DNA of 64,000 nucleotides from contig NZ_JXSS01000062.1 in NCBI RefSeq assembly GCF_000855665.1, forward strand, positions 100,105-164,104, written 5' to 3'. Shown one piece after another: positions 37,333 through 49,241 of the stretch. This DNA is from Lysobacter sp. A03 (GTDB lineage Bacteria > Pseudomonadota > Gammaproteobacteria > Xanthomonadales > Xanthomonadaceae). Within the stretch, counting starts at the first letter, position 1. Every line of letters starts with the position of its first letter. The position numbers and the translations under genes are program-made. The notes under the pieces were generated by a model that did no database searches, was not told where the DNA came from, and saw only the letters and a list, made by a program, of their open reading frames with translations.

Positions 37333-39090
37333 ATGGGAATTGCGACGCGAACCGCAGTGGTGACGGGTTTTCTGGCGCCATTGCTGGCGTTTGCCATAGG
37401 CGGATGCGCGACTACTGCGGATACGGCGCCTCGCGCGGCTTCGGCATCGCGCACTGCCCCCGCCAACGCGGCAAACCCTCCCGGCGCGGCCATCGCAAGC
37501 GCGCACTCGCTGGCGACCGAAGCCGGCGCGCAGATCATCAATCAGGGCGGCAACGCCTTTGATGCGGCGATTGCCGTGTCTGCCGCCCTGTCGGTGGTCG
37601 AGCCGATCAGCTCCGGGATCGGCGGCGGCGGATTCTTCCTCCTGCACGACGCAAAAACCGGCCGCGACATTTTTGTCGATGCCCGGGAGACGGCGCCCGA
37701 GTCGGCCACGCCCGAGGAATACCTGGACGAGAAGGGTGAGCTGAACCGCGACCGTGCCACCAACGGGCCATGGTCGGCCGGCATTCCCGGCCTGCCCGCG
37801 GCGCTGGTGCATCTGGCCGATGAGTACGGCCGGCTGCCACTGGCCGCCTCGCTTGCCCCGGCGATCCGGATTGCCCGTGAAGGCTTCCCGATCTACGCGC
37901 GCCTGGAGAAGGGCTACGCGAGCCGAAGCAAGGTGATGGAGCGCTACCGTGGCACTCGCGACGTCTTTCTGGCGAATGGGCATGCGCCGAGGACCGGCGA
38001 CATCCTCAAACAGGAAGACCTCGCGCGGACTCTGGAGCTGCTGGCCAGGAACGGTCGCGCCGTTTTCTATGAGGGCCCGGTCGCCGGGCAGTTGCTGGCG
38101 GCGGTTGCCGAGGAGGGCGGTCGGTGGACCGCCAGCGAACTGGCCGGCTACCAGATCCGCGAGCGCGAGCCGATCAAGTTCGACTACCGCGGCTGGAAAG
38201 TGGTAACCGCGCCGCCGCCGTCATCGGGCGGAGTCGCCTTGGCGGAAATGCTGCAGGTGCTGCAGCCGTGGAATCTTTCCAAGCTCGACTCCGCGGAGCG
38301 GACCCATTTGATCGTGGAAGCGATGCGTCGCGCCTACCGCGACCGCACCCTCTACATGGGCGATCCCGATTTCGTCGAGATGCCCATCGCGATGCTGACC
38401 GACCCGGCCTACGCCGCCGGTCTGCGGGCGACGATCCATCCCGACAAGGCGACTCCCAGCGACCTTCTGTCCGGCCAGCCAACGCCGATGGAGGATGACG
38501 AGACCACCCATTTCTCGATCATCGATACCGACGGCAACATCGTCTCGGCCACCCAGACCGTCAACCTGCTGTACGGCTCGGGCATGATCGCGCCGGGCAC
38601 GGGTGTCTTGCTCAACAACGAGATGGACGACTTCGCGCTCAAGCCCGGCACCCCCAACGCCTTTGGTGTGATGGGCTTTGATGCCAATGCGGTGGAAGCG
38701 GGCAAGCGGATGCTCAGTTCGATGACCCCGACCTACATCGATTCCCCCGAGAAACTGGCAGTGCTGGGTGCGCCGGGCGGCAGCCGGATCATCACCGAGG
38801 TGTTGATCGGGATCCTTGGTTACGATGCCGGCATGACCGCGCAGGCGGTGGCCGCCGAGCCGCGCATCCACCACCAGTGGATGCCCGACGCCATCTCGGC
38901 TGAACCCGGCGCGCTCGATGCCGCGACGGTCAGGGCGCTGAAGAAGATGGGCCACAGGGTGAATGCCGGCGAAGGCACCTGGGGCAACCTGCAGACCGTT
39001 GCCTGGGATAAGCGGACCGATGAGCTGTCCGGCGGTACCGACCCGCGCAACCCGGTCGGCGAGGTCGAGGTGGTGCTCGACCGGCCCTGA
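37333..39090 (+). CDS. ggt: Gamma-glutamyltransferase
   Basis: 585 residues, made as a precursor that self-cleaves into two subunits. The N-terminal signal ends in a possible lipobox (AIGGC, Cys near residue 20). AAIAVSAALSVVEPISSGIGGGGF is the usual large-subunit segment (quoted in part). The nucleophile Thr is near residue 391 in DETTHFSIID. Small-subunit motifs include GAPGGSRIITEV. It cleaves glutathione and other gamma-glutamyl compounds in the periplasm. The ATG at 37333 has AGGAG upstream. Confidence 0.95.
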   Translation: MGIATRTAVVTGFLAPLLAFAIGGCATTADTAPRAASASRTAPANAANPPGAAIASAHSLATEAGAQIINQGGNAFDAAIAVSAALSVVEPISSGIGGGGFFLLHDAKTGRDIFVDARETAPESATPEEYLDEKGELNRDRATNGPWSAGIPGLPAALVHLADEYGRLPLAASLAPAIRIAREGFPIYARLEKGYASRSKVMERYRGTRDVFLANGHAPRTGDILKQEDLARTLELLARNGRAVFYEGPVAGQLLAAVAEEGGRWTASELAGYQIREREPIKFDYRGWKVVTAPPPSSGGVALAEMLQVLQPWNLSKLDSAERTHLIVEAMRRAYRDRTLYMGDPDFVEMPIAMLTDPAYAAGLRATIHPDKATPSDLLSGQPTPMEDDETTHFSIIDTDGNIVSATQTVNLLYGSGMIAPGTGVLLNNEMDDFALKPGTPNAFGVMGFDANAVEAGKRMLSSMTPTYIDSPEKLAVLGAPGGSRIITEVLIGILGYDAGMTAQAVAAEPRIHHQWMPDAISAEPGALDAATVRALKKMGHRVNAGEGTWGNLQTVAWDKRTDELSGGTDPRNPVGEVEVVLDRP

Positions 39091-39171
39091 GTCACGCGAC
39101 TTTCGCCCATCGTGTCGATCACCGATGATGGTTGGTGAGGCAGCCGTGGCTGCGCAACAGTGGAGTCGACA

Positions 39172-40062
39172 ATGAAACTCTGGTCGCTGATGGGCAACAG
39201 CCAGAAGCTCGATGGCGGGGCCATGTTCGGCAACGCGCCGCGCGCAATGTGGAGCAAGTGGGTCGAGTCGGATGAGCACAACCGCATCGACCTTGCGTGC
39301 CGCGCGCTGCTGGCCAGCCCGCTTGGCGGCAAGACCGTACTGTTCGAGGCCGGAATCGGTGCGTTCTTCGAGCCCAAACTGCGCGAGCGCTACGGGGTGG
39401 TCGAGGATCGCCATGTTCTCCTCGAGTCGCTGGATGCCGCGGGTTTCAAGCCGCAAGACATCGACGTGGTGGTGCTGTCGCACCTGCATTTTGACCATGC
39501 TGGCGGTTTGCTCTCCGCCTGGGAGGAAGGCCAGCCACCGCGTCTGGTTTTCCCCAACGCAAGCTACGTGGTGGGGCGCGAGCACTGGCAGCGCGCCGTC
39601 GCGCCGCACCCCCGCGACCGCGCCAGCTTCATCCCGGAGCTGCCGGGCCTACTGGAGGCGACCGGGCGGCTTGAGCTGGTCGACGGCGAGTTTTCCGACA
39701 CGCTCGGCAAGGGCGTGCGTTTCCACTACAGCGATGGCCACACGCCCGGGCTGATGCTGGCGGAGATCATCGGTCCGGAGCGGATCGATGGTCAGGACAT
39801 GGGCGGTCTGGTGTTCTGCGCCGACCTGATTCCCGGCCGGCCGTGGGTGCATGTGCCCATCACCATGGGATACGACCGCAACGCGGAGCTGCTGATCGAC
39901 GAAAAAAAGCGTTTCCTTGCCGACATGCTGGAACGCAACGTCCATCTTTTCTTCACCCATGACCCTGGCTGTGCGCTCGCCCAGGTGACCCGCGACGAGC
40001 GTGGCCGCTATGGCAGCGAGCATGAGGTGGCGGAACTGCAAGCGAGGACGCTGGCTGCATGA
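39172..40062 (+). CDS. Metallo-beta-lactamase-fold hydrolase
   Basis: 296 residues. The zinc motif HLHFDHAGG (HxHxDH) lies near residue 108. Further metal ligands are likely in DGHTPG and FTHDPG. No signal peptide. It resembles the large cytoplasmic MBL group that includes quorum-quenching lactonases and other esterases; the substrate cannot be read. The ATG at 39172 has GGAG 7 nt upstream. Its end overlaps the next gene by 4 nt. Confidence 0.92.
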   Translation: MKLWSLMGNSQKLDGGAMFGNAPRAMWSKWVESDEHNRIDLACRALLASPLGGKTVLFEAGIGAFFEPKLRERYGVVEDRHVLLESLDAAGFKPQDIDVVVLSHLHFDHAGGLLSAWEEGQPPRLVFPNASYVVGREHWQRAVAPHPRDRASFIPELPGLLEATGRLELVDGEFSDTLGKGVRFHYSDGHTPGLMLAEIIGPERIDGQDMGGLVFCADLIPGRPWVHVPITMGYDRNAELLIDEKKRFLADMLERNVHLFFTHDPGCALAQVTRDERGRYGSEHEVAELQARTLAA

Positions 40063-40832
40063 GCCTGCGCCGGCTGCTGGCCACCTTGGTCCTGGCAGGC
40101 GCTGTCGCCTGCGCGTGGGCCGAAGAGGCGCCGCGCAGCGACACCCAACCGGTTGCGCCCATGGGCGAGCCGGTATCCGCAGCCCCGGTCGAGGACCCGG
40201 ACTTCGGCGTGCGCACCACCCGGTACGGTCTGGAACGACGCGTGGAGATGTATCAATGGCAGCGCGACGGCCGCGGCGGCTATCAGCAGGTATGGAAGCC
40301 GGCGCTGGTGGATTCCTCCGCCTTCGAGGACGGCCACGCGAACCCGCGCAGCTTCCCGCTGGAGAACCGCATCTGGTGGGCGCGCGATGTCAGCATCGAC
40401 GGCAAGCCGGTGGAGCTGTCGGTGATCAAGGCGCTGGGCCAGTGGCAGGATTTCCGCCCCGGTTTCACCCGGCTGCCCGCCAATCTGGCGGCGACTTTCC
40501 AGCCTGAAGGTGATGGGCTGGGAAGTGCCCTGAATCCGCTCGACCCTAACAATGGCGACATCCGCATCCACTGGCGCGCTCTGCATTTGCCTCCGCTGGC
40601 TGGCGAGGTGGAGTTGCGCGGCGGCAAGTGGCAGTTGGTGGCCGCGTCCCCGGTCGTAAACCGCGAAAAAGGCCCGGCCAGTACCACGCCGGCAGAATTG
40701 GACCCTGTGCCAGCCGCGGAACAATTGCCCAAGCGCGGCGAGGTTCGCCTGATAGGCAAGTTGATCCTTGGTGCGTTAGTTGCCCTCGGCTTATGGCTTA
40801 TTGGGCGATATCGCCGCCGACGCCGCGCCTGA
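40059..40832 (+). CDS. TMEM43-like membrane protein
   Basis: 257 residues: a signal peptide (about 1-21), a periplasmic region and a C-terminal transmembrane helix (about 233-250) with a basic tail. Segments such as [15 protein letters not shown] (seen as [13 protein letters not shown]), NPRSFPLEN and [14 protein letters not shown] match the TMEM43/LUMA pattern of bacterial homologues. Function unknown. The start overlaps the upstream hydrolase gene by 4 nt. Confidence 0.65.
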   Translation: MSLRRLLATLVLAGAVACAWAEEAPRSDTQPVAPMGEPVSAAPVEDPDFGVRTTRYGLERRVEMYQWQRDGRGGYQQVWKPALVDSSAFEDGHANPRSFPLENRIWWARDVSIDGKPVELSVIKALGQWQDFRPGFTRLPANLAATFQPEGDGLGSALNPLDPNNGDIRIHWRALHLPPLAGEVELRGGKWQLVAASPVVNREKGPASTTPAELDPVPAAEQLPKRGEVRLIGKLILGALVALGLWLIGRYRRRRRA

Positions 40833-40905
40833 TACCGGCGGTGGGACAGGTTGGCTGAAAATCAGGGCCGGCGCCCGTGCGCCAGCCCGTGATGCTGGCC
40901 GGACC

Positions 40906-42405
40906 TCAGGCTTCGCCCATGCCTTCTGCGGGTTCCGGTGCCATGCCGCTGCGCACCTTGTCCTCGATCTGCTGGCCGGTAGCCTGATCGACGTTCTTCC
41001 AGTATTCGAATGCCCGCTCCAGCACTGGACTGCGCACGCCTCCAAGCAGGCTGCCGGCAACCTGGTCGACAAACTGCGCGCGCTGGGCATCGTTCCAGAC
41101 TTCGCGGACCAGTGTTCCTGGCTGGCCGAAATCGTCGTCCTCGGCATGCAGGATGTAGGCGCTGCGGACCATGTCGCCATCCGACTCCCAGCCGTCGGCC
41201 ATCGGGCCGGTCTCGTCGGCCCAGCTGCGGTCGCCGCTGTTGGGGGCGTAGACCGGCGCATTGCCGCTGTGGTGATAGGCCATCTGGCCATCGAACATAT
41301 AGGTGTTGACCGGCACCTTGGGCTGGTTGACGGGGAGCTGGTGGAAGTTGGTGCCGATCCGGTTGCGTTGTGCGTCGGCATAGGCGAATGCGCGGCCAAG
41401 GAGCATCTTGTCCGGTGAAAGACCGATGCCGGGAACCGTGTTGCCGGGCGAGAACGCGGCCTGTTCGATCTGGGCGAAGAAGTTCTCCGGATTGCGGTTC
41501 AAGGTCATGGTGCCCACTTCGATCAGCGGGTAGTCCTTGTGCGACCAGGTCTTGGTCAGGTCGAACGGATTGAAGCGGTAGTCCTTAGCTTCGGCATACG
41601 GCATGACCTGGACGGACATGACCCATTCCGGGTGCTCGCCACGCTTGATCGCGTCGAACAGATCACGGCGGTGGTAGTCGGCGTCGCTGCCCGCCATCTC
41701 GGCGGCTTCGGCGTTGGTAAAGAACGCCATGCCCTGGCGGGTGTGGAAATGGTATTTGACCCAGAACTTCTCGCCGGCGGCGTTGATCCACATGTACGTG
41801 TGTGAGCCGTACCCGTTCATGTGGCGCCAGGTCCGCGGCAGTCCGCGCTCGCCCATCAGGTAGGTGACCTGGTGCGCTGATTCCGGGTTGTTGGTCCAAA
41901 AATCCCACTGCATGTGGTTGTCGCGTAGGCCCGAATCGGGGAGACGCTTCTGGCTGCGGATGAAGTGCGGGAACTTCATCGGGTCGCGGACGAAGAAGAT
42001 CGGGGTGTTGTTGCCGACCAGGTCGTAGTTGCCCTCGTCGGTGTAGAACTTCAACGAGAAGCCGCGCACGTCGCGCCACGTGTCAGGACTGCCCAGCTCA
42101 CCGGCGACGGTCGAAAAACGCGCCAGCATCTCGGTCGACGCGCCCGGCTGGAACATCGCGGCACGTGTGTAGCGGGACACGTCGGCAGTGGTCTTGAAGA
42201 CCCCGAACGCGCCGGCACCCTTCGCATGCGGCCGGCGCTCGGGGACGTTCTCGCGGTTGAAGTGCGCCATCTGCTCGAGGAAGTGCACGTCATGCAGCAG
42301 GATCGGACCGTTGGGGCCCACGGTCAGCGAATTGCGGTCACTTGCTGCGGGGCTGCCGGAGCCGGTGGTGGAGCCGGTCGCGGTCTTGTCGTGTGGATTA
42401 CTCAT
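40906..42405 (-). CDS. katA: Monofunctional heme catalase
   Basis: 499 residues, small-subunit (clade 3) size. Degrades hydrogen peroxide. The distal active-site His lies in [32 protein letters not shown] carries the active-site Asn, and the heme-ligand Tyr is in [12 protein letters not shown]. The ATG at 42405 has AGGAG upstream; the open frame further upstream lacks conservation. It is followed upstream by a long gene-free stretch. The symbol is by similarity; katB is also used for such genes. Confidence 0.93.
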   Translation of the reverse strand: MSNPHDKTATGSTTGSGSPAASDRNSLTVGPNGPILLHDVHFLEQMAHFNRENVPERRPHAKGAGAFGVFKTTADVSRYTRAAMFQPGASTEMLARFSTVAGELGSPDTWRDVRGFSLKFYTDEGNYDLVGNNTPIFFVRDPMKFPHFIRSQKRLPDSGLRDNHMQWDFWTNNPESAHQVTYLMGERGLPRTWRHMNGYGSHTYMWINAAGEKFWVKYHFHTRQGMAFFTNAEAAEMAGSDADYHRRDLFDAIKRGEHPEWVMSVQVMPYAEAKDYRFNPFDLTKTWSHKDYPLIEVGTMTLNRNPENFFAQIEQAAFSPGNTVPGIGLSPDKMLLGRAFAYADAQRNRIGTNFHQLPVNQPKVPVNTYMFDGQMAYHHSGNAPVYAPNSGDRSWADETGPMADGWESDGDMVRSAYILHAEDDDFGQPGTLVREVWNDAQRAQFVDQVAGSLLGGVRSPVLERAFEYWKNVDQATGQQIEDKVRSGMAPEPAEGMGEA

Positions 42406-42618
42406 GAGGAGACTCCTGGCGTCAATTGCTGGGGGGCGGAACCTGTGACGGAGGTCGCACGTCCTTCCGCTCGTTCCAGTCTGCCTCCGCGGCCGAAGGC
42501 TTGCCAGTTGGTTCGCTGGATCGCATCGATAGTGCGCCGGTCTCTGGCAAGTGCGCAAATAGAAATGCGCTTCTCCTATTCGGGGGAGTGCTGTGTCTGC
42601 GGAGCAGCCGGGGCGGCC

Positions 42619-42706
42619 GGGGGTGAATGCCCTTGCTGCGAATGTCCCCCGGCACCGATGAAGCTGGTGCCTCCTCCTTTATTTCGCAGCAAGGGCATTC
42701 ACCCCC
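42619..42706 (+). repeat. Stem-loop repeat element, copy A
   Basis: 88 bp with perfect 24-bp inverted ends (42619-42642 and 42683-42706). Inside are the core segments GCGAATGTCCCCCGGC and GCCTCCTCCTTTATTTCGC flanking a small hairpin GGCACC/GGTGCC. The same core occurs in copy B on the other strand with different outer arms. The type is a REP/MITE-like extragenic element. Confidence 0.85.
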
Positions 42707-42754
42707 GTCGTTCGAGGATGGTTGGTGGGTGTAGAAGCGGGTCTCTGCCGACTC

Positions 42755-42857
42755 AGGGGTGAGCTGGATGCCTTCGGGGCGAAATAAAGGAGGAGGCCGC
42801 CGCCGCAGGCGGAGGCCGGGGGACATTCGCCCTGAAGCCATCCAGCTCACGCCCCCC
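42755..42857 (-). repeat. Stem-loop repeat element, copy B (inverted)
   Basis: About 103 bp, same core as copy A read on the minus strand (GCGAATGTCCCCCGGC, then GCCTCCTCCTTTATTTCGC). Its outer arms differ from those of copy A but are again complementary to each other (GTGAGCTGGATG against CATCCAGCTCAC, with two mismatches further in). The apical loop is CG-rich rather than the GGCACC hairpin. Confidence 0.8.
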
Positions 42858-42900
42858 TCCCGCCGATCCGGTCACCGCCGAAGTCTGGAAAAGAACCAGC

Positions 42901-42922
42901 AAAAAGCCGGGTTCCCCCGGCT
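42901..42922 (-). terminator. Intrinsic terminator of the aminotransferase gene
   Basis: On the minus strand AGCCGGG pairs with CCCGGCT around GGAA, followed by a run of T (A on the + strand at 42901-42905). It lies about 50 nt after the stop. Confidence 0.75.
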
Positions 42923-42972
42923 CTTTGTGTGCTTGATCAGCGCGATCACCCGCGCAGTCGTTTTGCGCGACG

Positions 42973-44472
42973 TCAACTGCTTGCGCGGGGACCTTCGCGC
43001 AGCGCGCGGCCCACCATGTCGACGAGGAGCTTGATCTCGGCGCTGGTGCTGGTGAACGTCGGGGTGAAGCGTAGCGAATTGGCGCCACCGTGGATCACAC
43101 CGATCCCGTGCTCGCGCAGCCATTCCTCGGTCGAGTTGCTGCCGAAGCACTTGAATTCATCGGACAGCTCGCACGAGAACAGCAGGCCGGTGCCCTGGAC
43201 CTTGGTGATCATGCCGCCCAGCTCGGACTTGAGCGTTTCCAGCCTCTCCAAGGCCTCCGCGCCACGGGCACGGATGTTCTCGCGCAGCTCTGGCGTGACC
43301 ATTTGGAGCACCGCGCAGGCGGTGTCCAGCGCGCGCGGATTGGTGGTCATGGTGTTGCCGTACAGACCCTTGCGGTAGGCATTGCCGGCGCGCTCGTTGA
43401 CGGCCAGCACTGACAGTGGGTATTGGCCGGCATTGAGCGCCTTGGAGTAGGTTTCCATGTCCGGAGCTTCAACGCCTTCGAAACCCGGGTAGTCGATGAT
43501 CGACAGCACGCCGTTGGCGCGAAGCCCGGCCTGGATCGAGTCGACCAGCAGCATCGAGCCGTGCTCGCGGGTCAGCTCGCGGGCGGCCTTGTAGAACTCG
43601 ACTGGAACGCTGCGGCCCGGGTCACCTTCGCCCATTACGGGCTCCAGGAACATCGCCTCGATGAACCAGCCATTGGCGTCGGCATCGGCAAAGGCCTGCT
43701 TCAGCGCATCGATGTCGTAGGGCTCCACGACAATGACGCTGTCTTCGCCACGGTAGCTGGCCAGGTACTGCTCGTACGCTTTGCGGGTGGAGTTGGAATA
43801 CAGCGCGGGTCGATCCGTGCGGCCGTGGAATCCGCCCTTGACCACCAGGCGCTTGATGCTGTGACCGGCCCGCTTGCCGCCGTCGTCGGTCATGGTCTTG
43901 GCATTCGCATCGGCGATGCGCGCGGCCAGGGTGACCGATTCGGAGCCCGAGTTGAGGCACATGAAGTGACTGAAGGGGCACTCGCGGTCGACGCCGATCG
44001 CCTCACGCAGCAGCGTGCTCAGGCGCAGCTGGGAGATACTCGGGGTCATGATGTTGGCCATCGCCTGTGGCTTGGCCATGGCGGCGAGCACCTGCGCGGG
44101 CGCATGACCGAAGCCGAGCATGCCGTAGCCGCCGGAATCGTGGATCACCGCGCCCTTCAGGGTCACGATCCACGGACCGCGGGCGGTGAGGGCGACGTAC
44201 GGGTTGACCGCGTCGTCCTGGTAGAAGTTGATGAATCCGGCCTGCAGCTTCTGCATCTGGCTGGTTTCGTCCAGGTCCAGCAGGTCGGCGAAATGCTTCT
44301 TCACCTCGGCGTACTCGGTCAGCGCAGCATCCACCGCTTCGCCCAGTTCGGCATTGTCGGCGAACTGCTCCAGGACCGCATCGTCCAGGCCGACCGTGCG
44401 GCGCGAGCCGCCGTGGGCGCGCAACGGTGCAAGCTTGCTGGCGATGGGGTTTGAGTGGCTGGTGCTGGGCAT
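42973..44472 (-). CDS. Class-III pyridoxal-phosphate aminotransferase
   Basis: 499 residues. Fold-type I aminotransferase of class III: NSGSESVTLAARIADA, GGFHGRTDRPAL, EPVMGEGDPG, and the PLP-binding Lys probably in YSKALNAGQYPLS. The usual DE-VQTG metal/PLP segment appears as VDSIQAGLR, a divergent form. It is longer at the N-terminus than ornithine or GABA transaminases. Substrate not recognised; an L-lysine or acetylornithine-like activity is possible. The ATG at 44472 has GGAGGAG upstream. Single-gene unit. Confidence 0.85.
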   Translation of the reverse strand: MPSTSHSNPIASKLAPLRAHGGSRRTVGLDDAVLEQFADNAELGEAVDAALTEYAEVKKHFADLLDLDETSQMQKLQAGFINFYQDDAVNPYVALTARGPWIVTLKGAVIHDSGGYGMLGFGHAPAQVLAAMAKPQAMANIMTPSISQLRLSTLLREAIGVDRECPFSHFMCLNSGSESVTLAARIADANAKTMTDDGGKRAGHSIKRLVVKGGFHGRTDRPALYSNSTRKAYEQYLASYRGEDSVIVVEPYDIDALKQAFADADANGWFIEAMFLEPVMGEGDPGRSVPVEFYKAARELTREHGSMLLVDSIQAGLRANGVLSIIDYPGFEGVEAPDMETYSKALNAGQYPLSVLAVNERAGNAYRKGLYGNTMTTNPRALDTACAVLQMVTPELRENIRARGAEALERLETLKSELGGMITKVQGTGLLFSCELSDEFKCFGSNSTEEWLREHGIGVIHGGANSLRFTPTFTSTSAEIKLLVDMVGRALREGPRASS

Positions 44473-44570
44473 CGGTGTTGCTCCTCCACAGGGTTGATCG
44501 CAGTGACAAGGCACCGCAAACAAAAATGCGCGGGCGCGCCGCGCAAGAGATTTACGTTGTATTTCAATCA

Positions 44571-44586
44571 GTTAGCAGATTCTAAC
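44571..44586 (-). promoter_or_regulatory. Candidate -10 with small palindrome upstream of the aminotransferase
   Basis: GTTAG-N6-CTAAC at 44571-44586. On the minus strand it overlaps TAGAAT (five of six -10 bases, 44584-44579), about 107 nt upstream of the start codon. The -35 at 17 bp is poor. A five-base half-site could arise by chance. Confidence 0.3.
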
Positions 44587-44703
44587 ACGGCGCGGTGATC
44601 CGCATAACCCCCGGGACCGACGCGGCGTATCGCTACACTATGTGATTTTCCGCAGGGTTCATTCTCAGCCCTGCCATCTCGCCGCACCTTAGAAACCACC
44701 TTC

Positions 44704-46871
<2,168 letters not shown>

Positions 46872-46963
46872 CGCGGTGTGATCCGGTCCCCGCGTCACCC
46901 GCGTGGGCATTCGCCAGCCATGACATAATCTTCGGCTGTTTTTCGTCTCTACGGAATATCAAC

Positions 46964-47302
46964 ATGAACCTGCTTGATCTGGTGATCGCTCCCGCCCATG
47001 CCCAGGCCGCTGCTGCTCCGGCGGGTGGACTGGGAATGTCCCTGCTGTTCCCGGTGCTGCTGATCGGCGTGATGTACTTCCTGATGATCCGCCCGCAGAT
47101 GAAGCGTGCGAAAGAACACAAGGCGATGCTTGGCCAGCTGGCCATGGGTGATGAAGTGCTGACCAACGGCGGCGTTGCCGGCGTGGTTACGGCTCTGGGG
47201 GAGAACTTCGTCACCGTGGAAATCGCAGACAACGTTCGCATCCGTGTGCAGCGCGGCTCGATTGCCAACGTACTGCCCAAGGGCACCTTGAAATCCGCCT
47301 GA
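46964..47302 (+). CDS. yajC: Preprotein translocase subunit YajC
   Basis: 112 residues. One membrane helix (about 25-45) with YFLMIRPQMKRAKEH, then LAMGDEVLTNGGVAGVVTAL. A partner of SecDF in the Sec holotranslocon. Conserved tgt-yajC-secD-secF order. Confidence 0.97.
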   Translation: MNLLDLVIAPAHAQAAAAPAGGLGMSLLFPVLLIGVMYFLMIRPQMKRAKEHKAMLGQLAMGDEVLTNGGVAGVVTALGENFVTVEIADNVRIRVQRGSIANVLPKGTLKSA

Positions 47303-47332
47303 GCGGCTGTAACCACTTTTTCTAGAAGCAGG

Positions 47333-47350
47333 GGCGGCCGGACGGCCGCC
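47333..47350 (+). repeat. Hairpin between yajC and secD
   Basis: GGCGGCC (47333-47339) pairs with GGCCGCC (47344-47350) around GGAC, directly before the secD ribosome-binding site (AGGGG). No T-run follows, so it is not a terminator. It may modulate secD translation or mRNA stability. Confidence 0.5.
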
Positions 47351-47363
47351 GCAGGGGTAATCG

Positions 47364-49229
47364 ATGCTCACTTACGCGCGCTGGAAATATGTCGTCCTGG
47401 TGCTGGCCATCGTGTTCAGCACGATCTTCGCGTTGCCGAACCTGTACCAGAAGGATCCCTCGGTGCAGGTCACCGCCAATCGCGGCGCCCCGATCGATCA
47501 GGCGCTTGTCGAGCGCGTGTCTGAGACGTTGCGCACCGCCGGAATCACCACCAAGCAGGTCGCCATCGATGGTGACAACCTGCTGGTGCGCCTGACGGGA
47601 ACCGATGACCAGTCCAAAGCCGCCGACGCGTTGGCTCCGGTGCTGGGCAATGACTACGTCACCGCGCTCAACCTTGCATCCACGGTGCCGCCGTGGCTGG
47701 ACCGGATGGGCGCCCACGGCATGCTGCTGGGCCTTGACCTGCAGGGCGGCGTCCACTTCCTGATGCAGGTCGACCAGAAGGCGGCGCTGGACAAGCATCT
47801 CGACGCCATCGTCGAAGACGTACGAGTGGTCCTGCGCGACGGTCGCGTGCGCTATGAATCGGTGAGCCGACGACCGGACAACTCCATCAACGTGCGCCTG
47901 GTCGATGGCGCCGACGCGGACGCGGCGCGCAAGAGGATCATGGCCAGCCAGCCGGATCTGCGCCTGGATGGCAGTGGACAGAACCTGACCGTGCAGATTC
48001 CCGATGCCGAAATGCAGCGGATGATGACCGACGCGCTGAACCAGAACCTGGGCACGCTGCGCAACCGCATCAATGCGCTGGGCGTGGCCGAACCGCTGAT
48101 CCAGCGCCAGGGCAACGACCGCATCGTGGTCGAGCTGCCGGGCGTGCAGGACACGGCCCAGGCCAAGCGCGTGATCGGTGCGACCGCGACCTTGGAGTAT
48201 CGCGCGGTGGTGGAGGGTGATGCGTATGACGCGGTAGCCACCGGCAACGTGCCCCCGCAGGCCAAGGTCTATTACCGCCGTGAGCTGGGAATCGATGGCA
48301 AGCCGGTACCGATCCTGCTCAACAAGCGGGTGATCGCCTCGGGTGACCAGTTGATAGGCGCGACGTCCGCGCTGGATCCGCAATCGGGCACACCTTCGGT
48401 ATCGGTCAAGCTGGACAGCTCCGGCGGCCAGCGCATGTTCGACTTCACCAGTGCCAGCGTCGGCAAGCCGATGGCGGTGGTCTATATCGAGCGCATCCCG
48501 CAGGTCCGCATGGTCGATGGCAAGGAGATCCGCAGCACCAAGGTCAGCGAGGAGGTGATCTCGGTGGCCAACATCAATGGTGTGTTCGGCAAGGATTTCC
48601 AGACCACCGGCCTGGACAGCATGAAGGAGGCGTCCGACCTCGCGTTGCTGCTGCGTTCGGGTTCGCTGGCCGCGCCGATGGATTTCGTTGAAGAGCGCAT
48701 CGTTGGCCCCAGCCTGGGCCGGGAGAACATCGAGCGCGGCGTGAAGGCGGTCGTATTCTCGTTCAGCTTCGTGCTGCTTTTCTTCCTTATCTACTACCGC
48801 ATGTTTGGCATCATCACCTGCGCGGCGCTGCTGCTGAACATCCTGATGCTGGTGGCGGTGATGTCGCTGTTCGGCTTCACCATGACCCTGCCGGGAATGG
48901 CAGGTATTGCCCTGACCGTGGGTCTGTCGGTGGATGCGAACGTGCTGATCAACGAGCGAATACGCGAGGAGCTGCGGCTCGGGGTGCCGCCCAAGTCGGC
49001 CATTGCGCTGGGCTATGAGAAGGCCACCAGTACGATCGTGGACGCCAACCTGACCACCTTGCTGGCCGGCGTGGCGATGTTTGCCTTCGGCACCGGCCCG
49101 GTGAAGGGGTTCGCCGTCGCACTGATCGTGGGCATCATCACCTCGATGTACACGGCGGTTTCCGCCTCGCGCGGGATGGCAACGCTGCTCTACGGCAATC
49201 GCCGCAAGCTCAAGTCCATTGCGATCTGA
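47364..49229 (+). CDS. secD: Protein translocase subunit SecD
   Basis: 621 residues. Proton-driven late step of Sec export. N-terminal transmembrane helix (LVLAIVFSTIFALPNLY), periplasmic P1 domains (LGLDLQGGVHFLMQVD), then five membrane helices with the conserved GMAGIALTVGLSVDANVLINERIREEL segment and YEKATSTIVDANLTTL (quoted in parts). Twelve bp before secF. Confidence 0.98.
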   Translation: MLTYARWKYVVLVLAIVFSTIFALPNLYQKDPSVQVTANRGAPIDQALVERVSETLRTAGITTKQVAIDGDNLLVRLTGTDDQSKAADALAPVLGNDYVTALNLASTVPPWLDRMGAHGMLLGLDLQGGVHFLMQVDQKAALDKHLDAIVEDVRVVLRDGRVRYESVSRRPDNSINVRLVDGADADAARKRIMASQPDLRLDGSGQNLTVQIPDAEMQRMMTDALNQNLGTLRNRINALGVAEPLIQRQGNDRIVVELPGVQDTAQAKRVIGATATLEYRAVVEGDAYDAVATGNVPPQAKVYYRRELGIDGKPVPILLNKRVIASGDQLIGATSALDPQSGTPSVSVKLDSSGGQRMFDFTSASVGKPMAVVYIERIPQVRMVDGKEIRSTKVSEEVISVANINGVFGKDFQTTGLDSMKEASDLALLLRSGSLAAPMDFVEERIVGPSLGRENIERGVKAVVFSFSFVLLFFLIYYRMFGIITCAALLLNILMLVAVMSLFGFTMTLPGMAGIALTVGLSVDANVLINERIREELRLGVPPKSAIALGYEKATSTIVDANLTTLLAGVAMFAFGTGPVKGFAVALIVGIITSMYTAVSASRGMATLLYGNRRKLKSIAI

Positions 49230-49241
49230 CCGCAGGAATCG

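Larger units (their letters stand above)
42406..42972. other. Gene-free region with repeat elements between catalase and aminotransferase genes
   Basis: 567 bp. It contains two oppositely oriented stem-loop repeats (42619-42706 and 42755-42857) and the terminator of the leftward aminotransferase gene (42901-42922). Short open frames here are rich in Arg, Pro and Gly and arise from the repeats. The first about 200 bp upstream of the catalase start probably include its promoter; no clear OxyR site was seen. Confidence 0.7.

Noticed and set aside
42422..43034. Several small open frames between catalase and aminotransferase genes
   Set aside because: They are translations of the inverted repeats (Arg/Pro/Gly-rich) without ribosome-binding sites or conservation of protein character.
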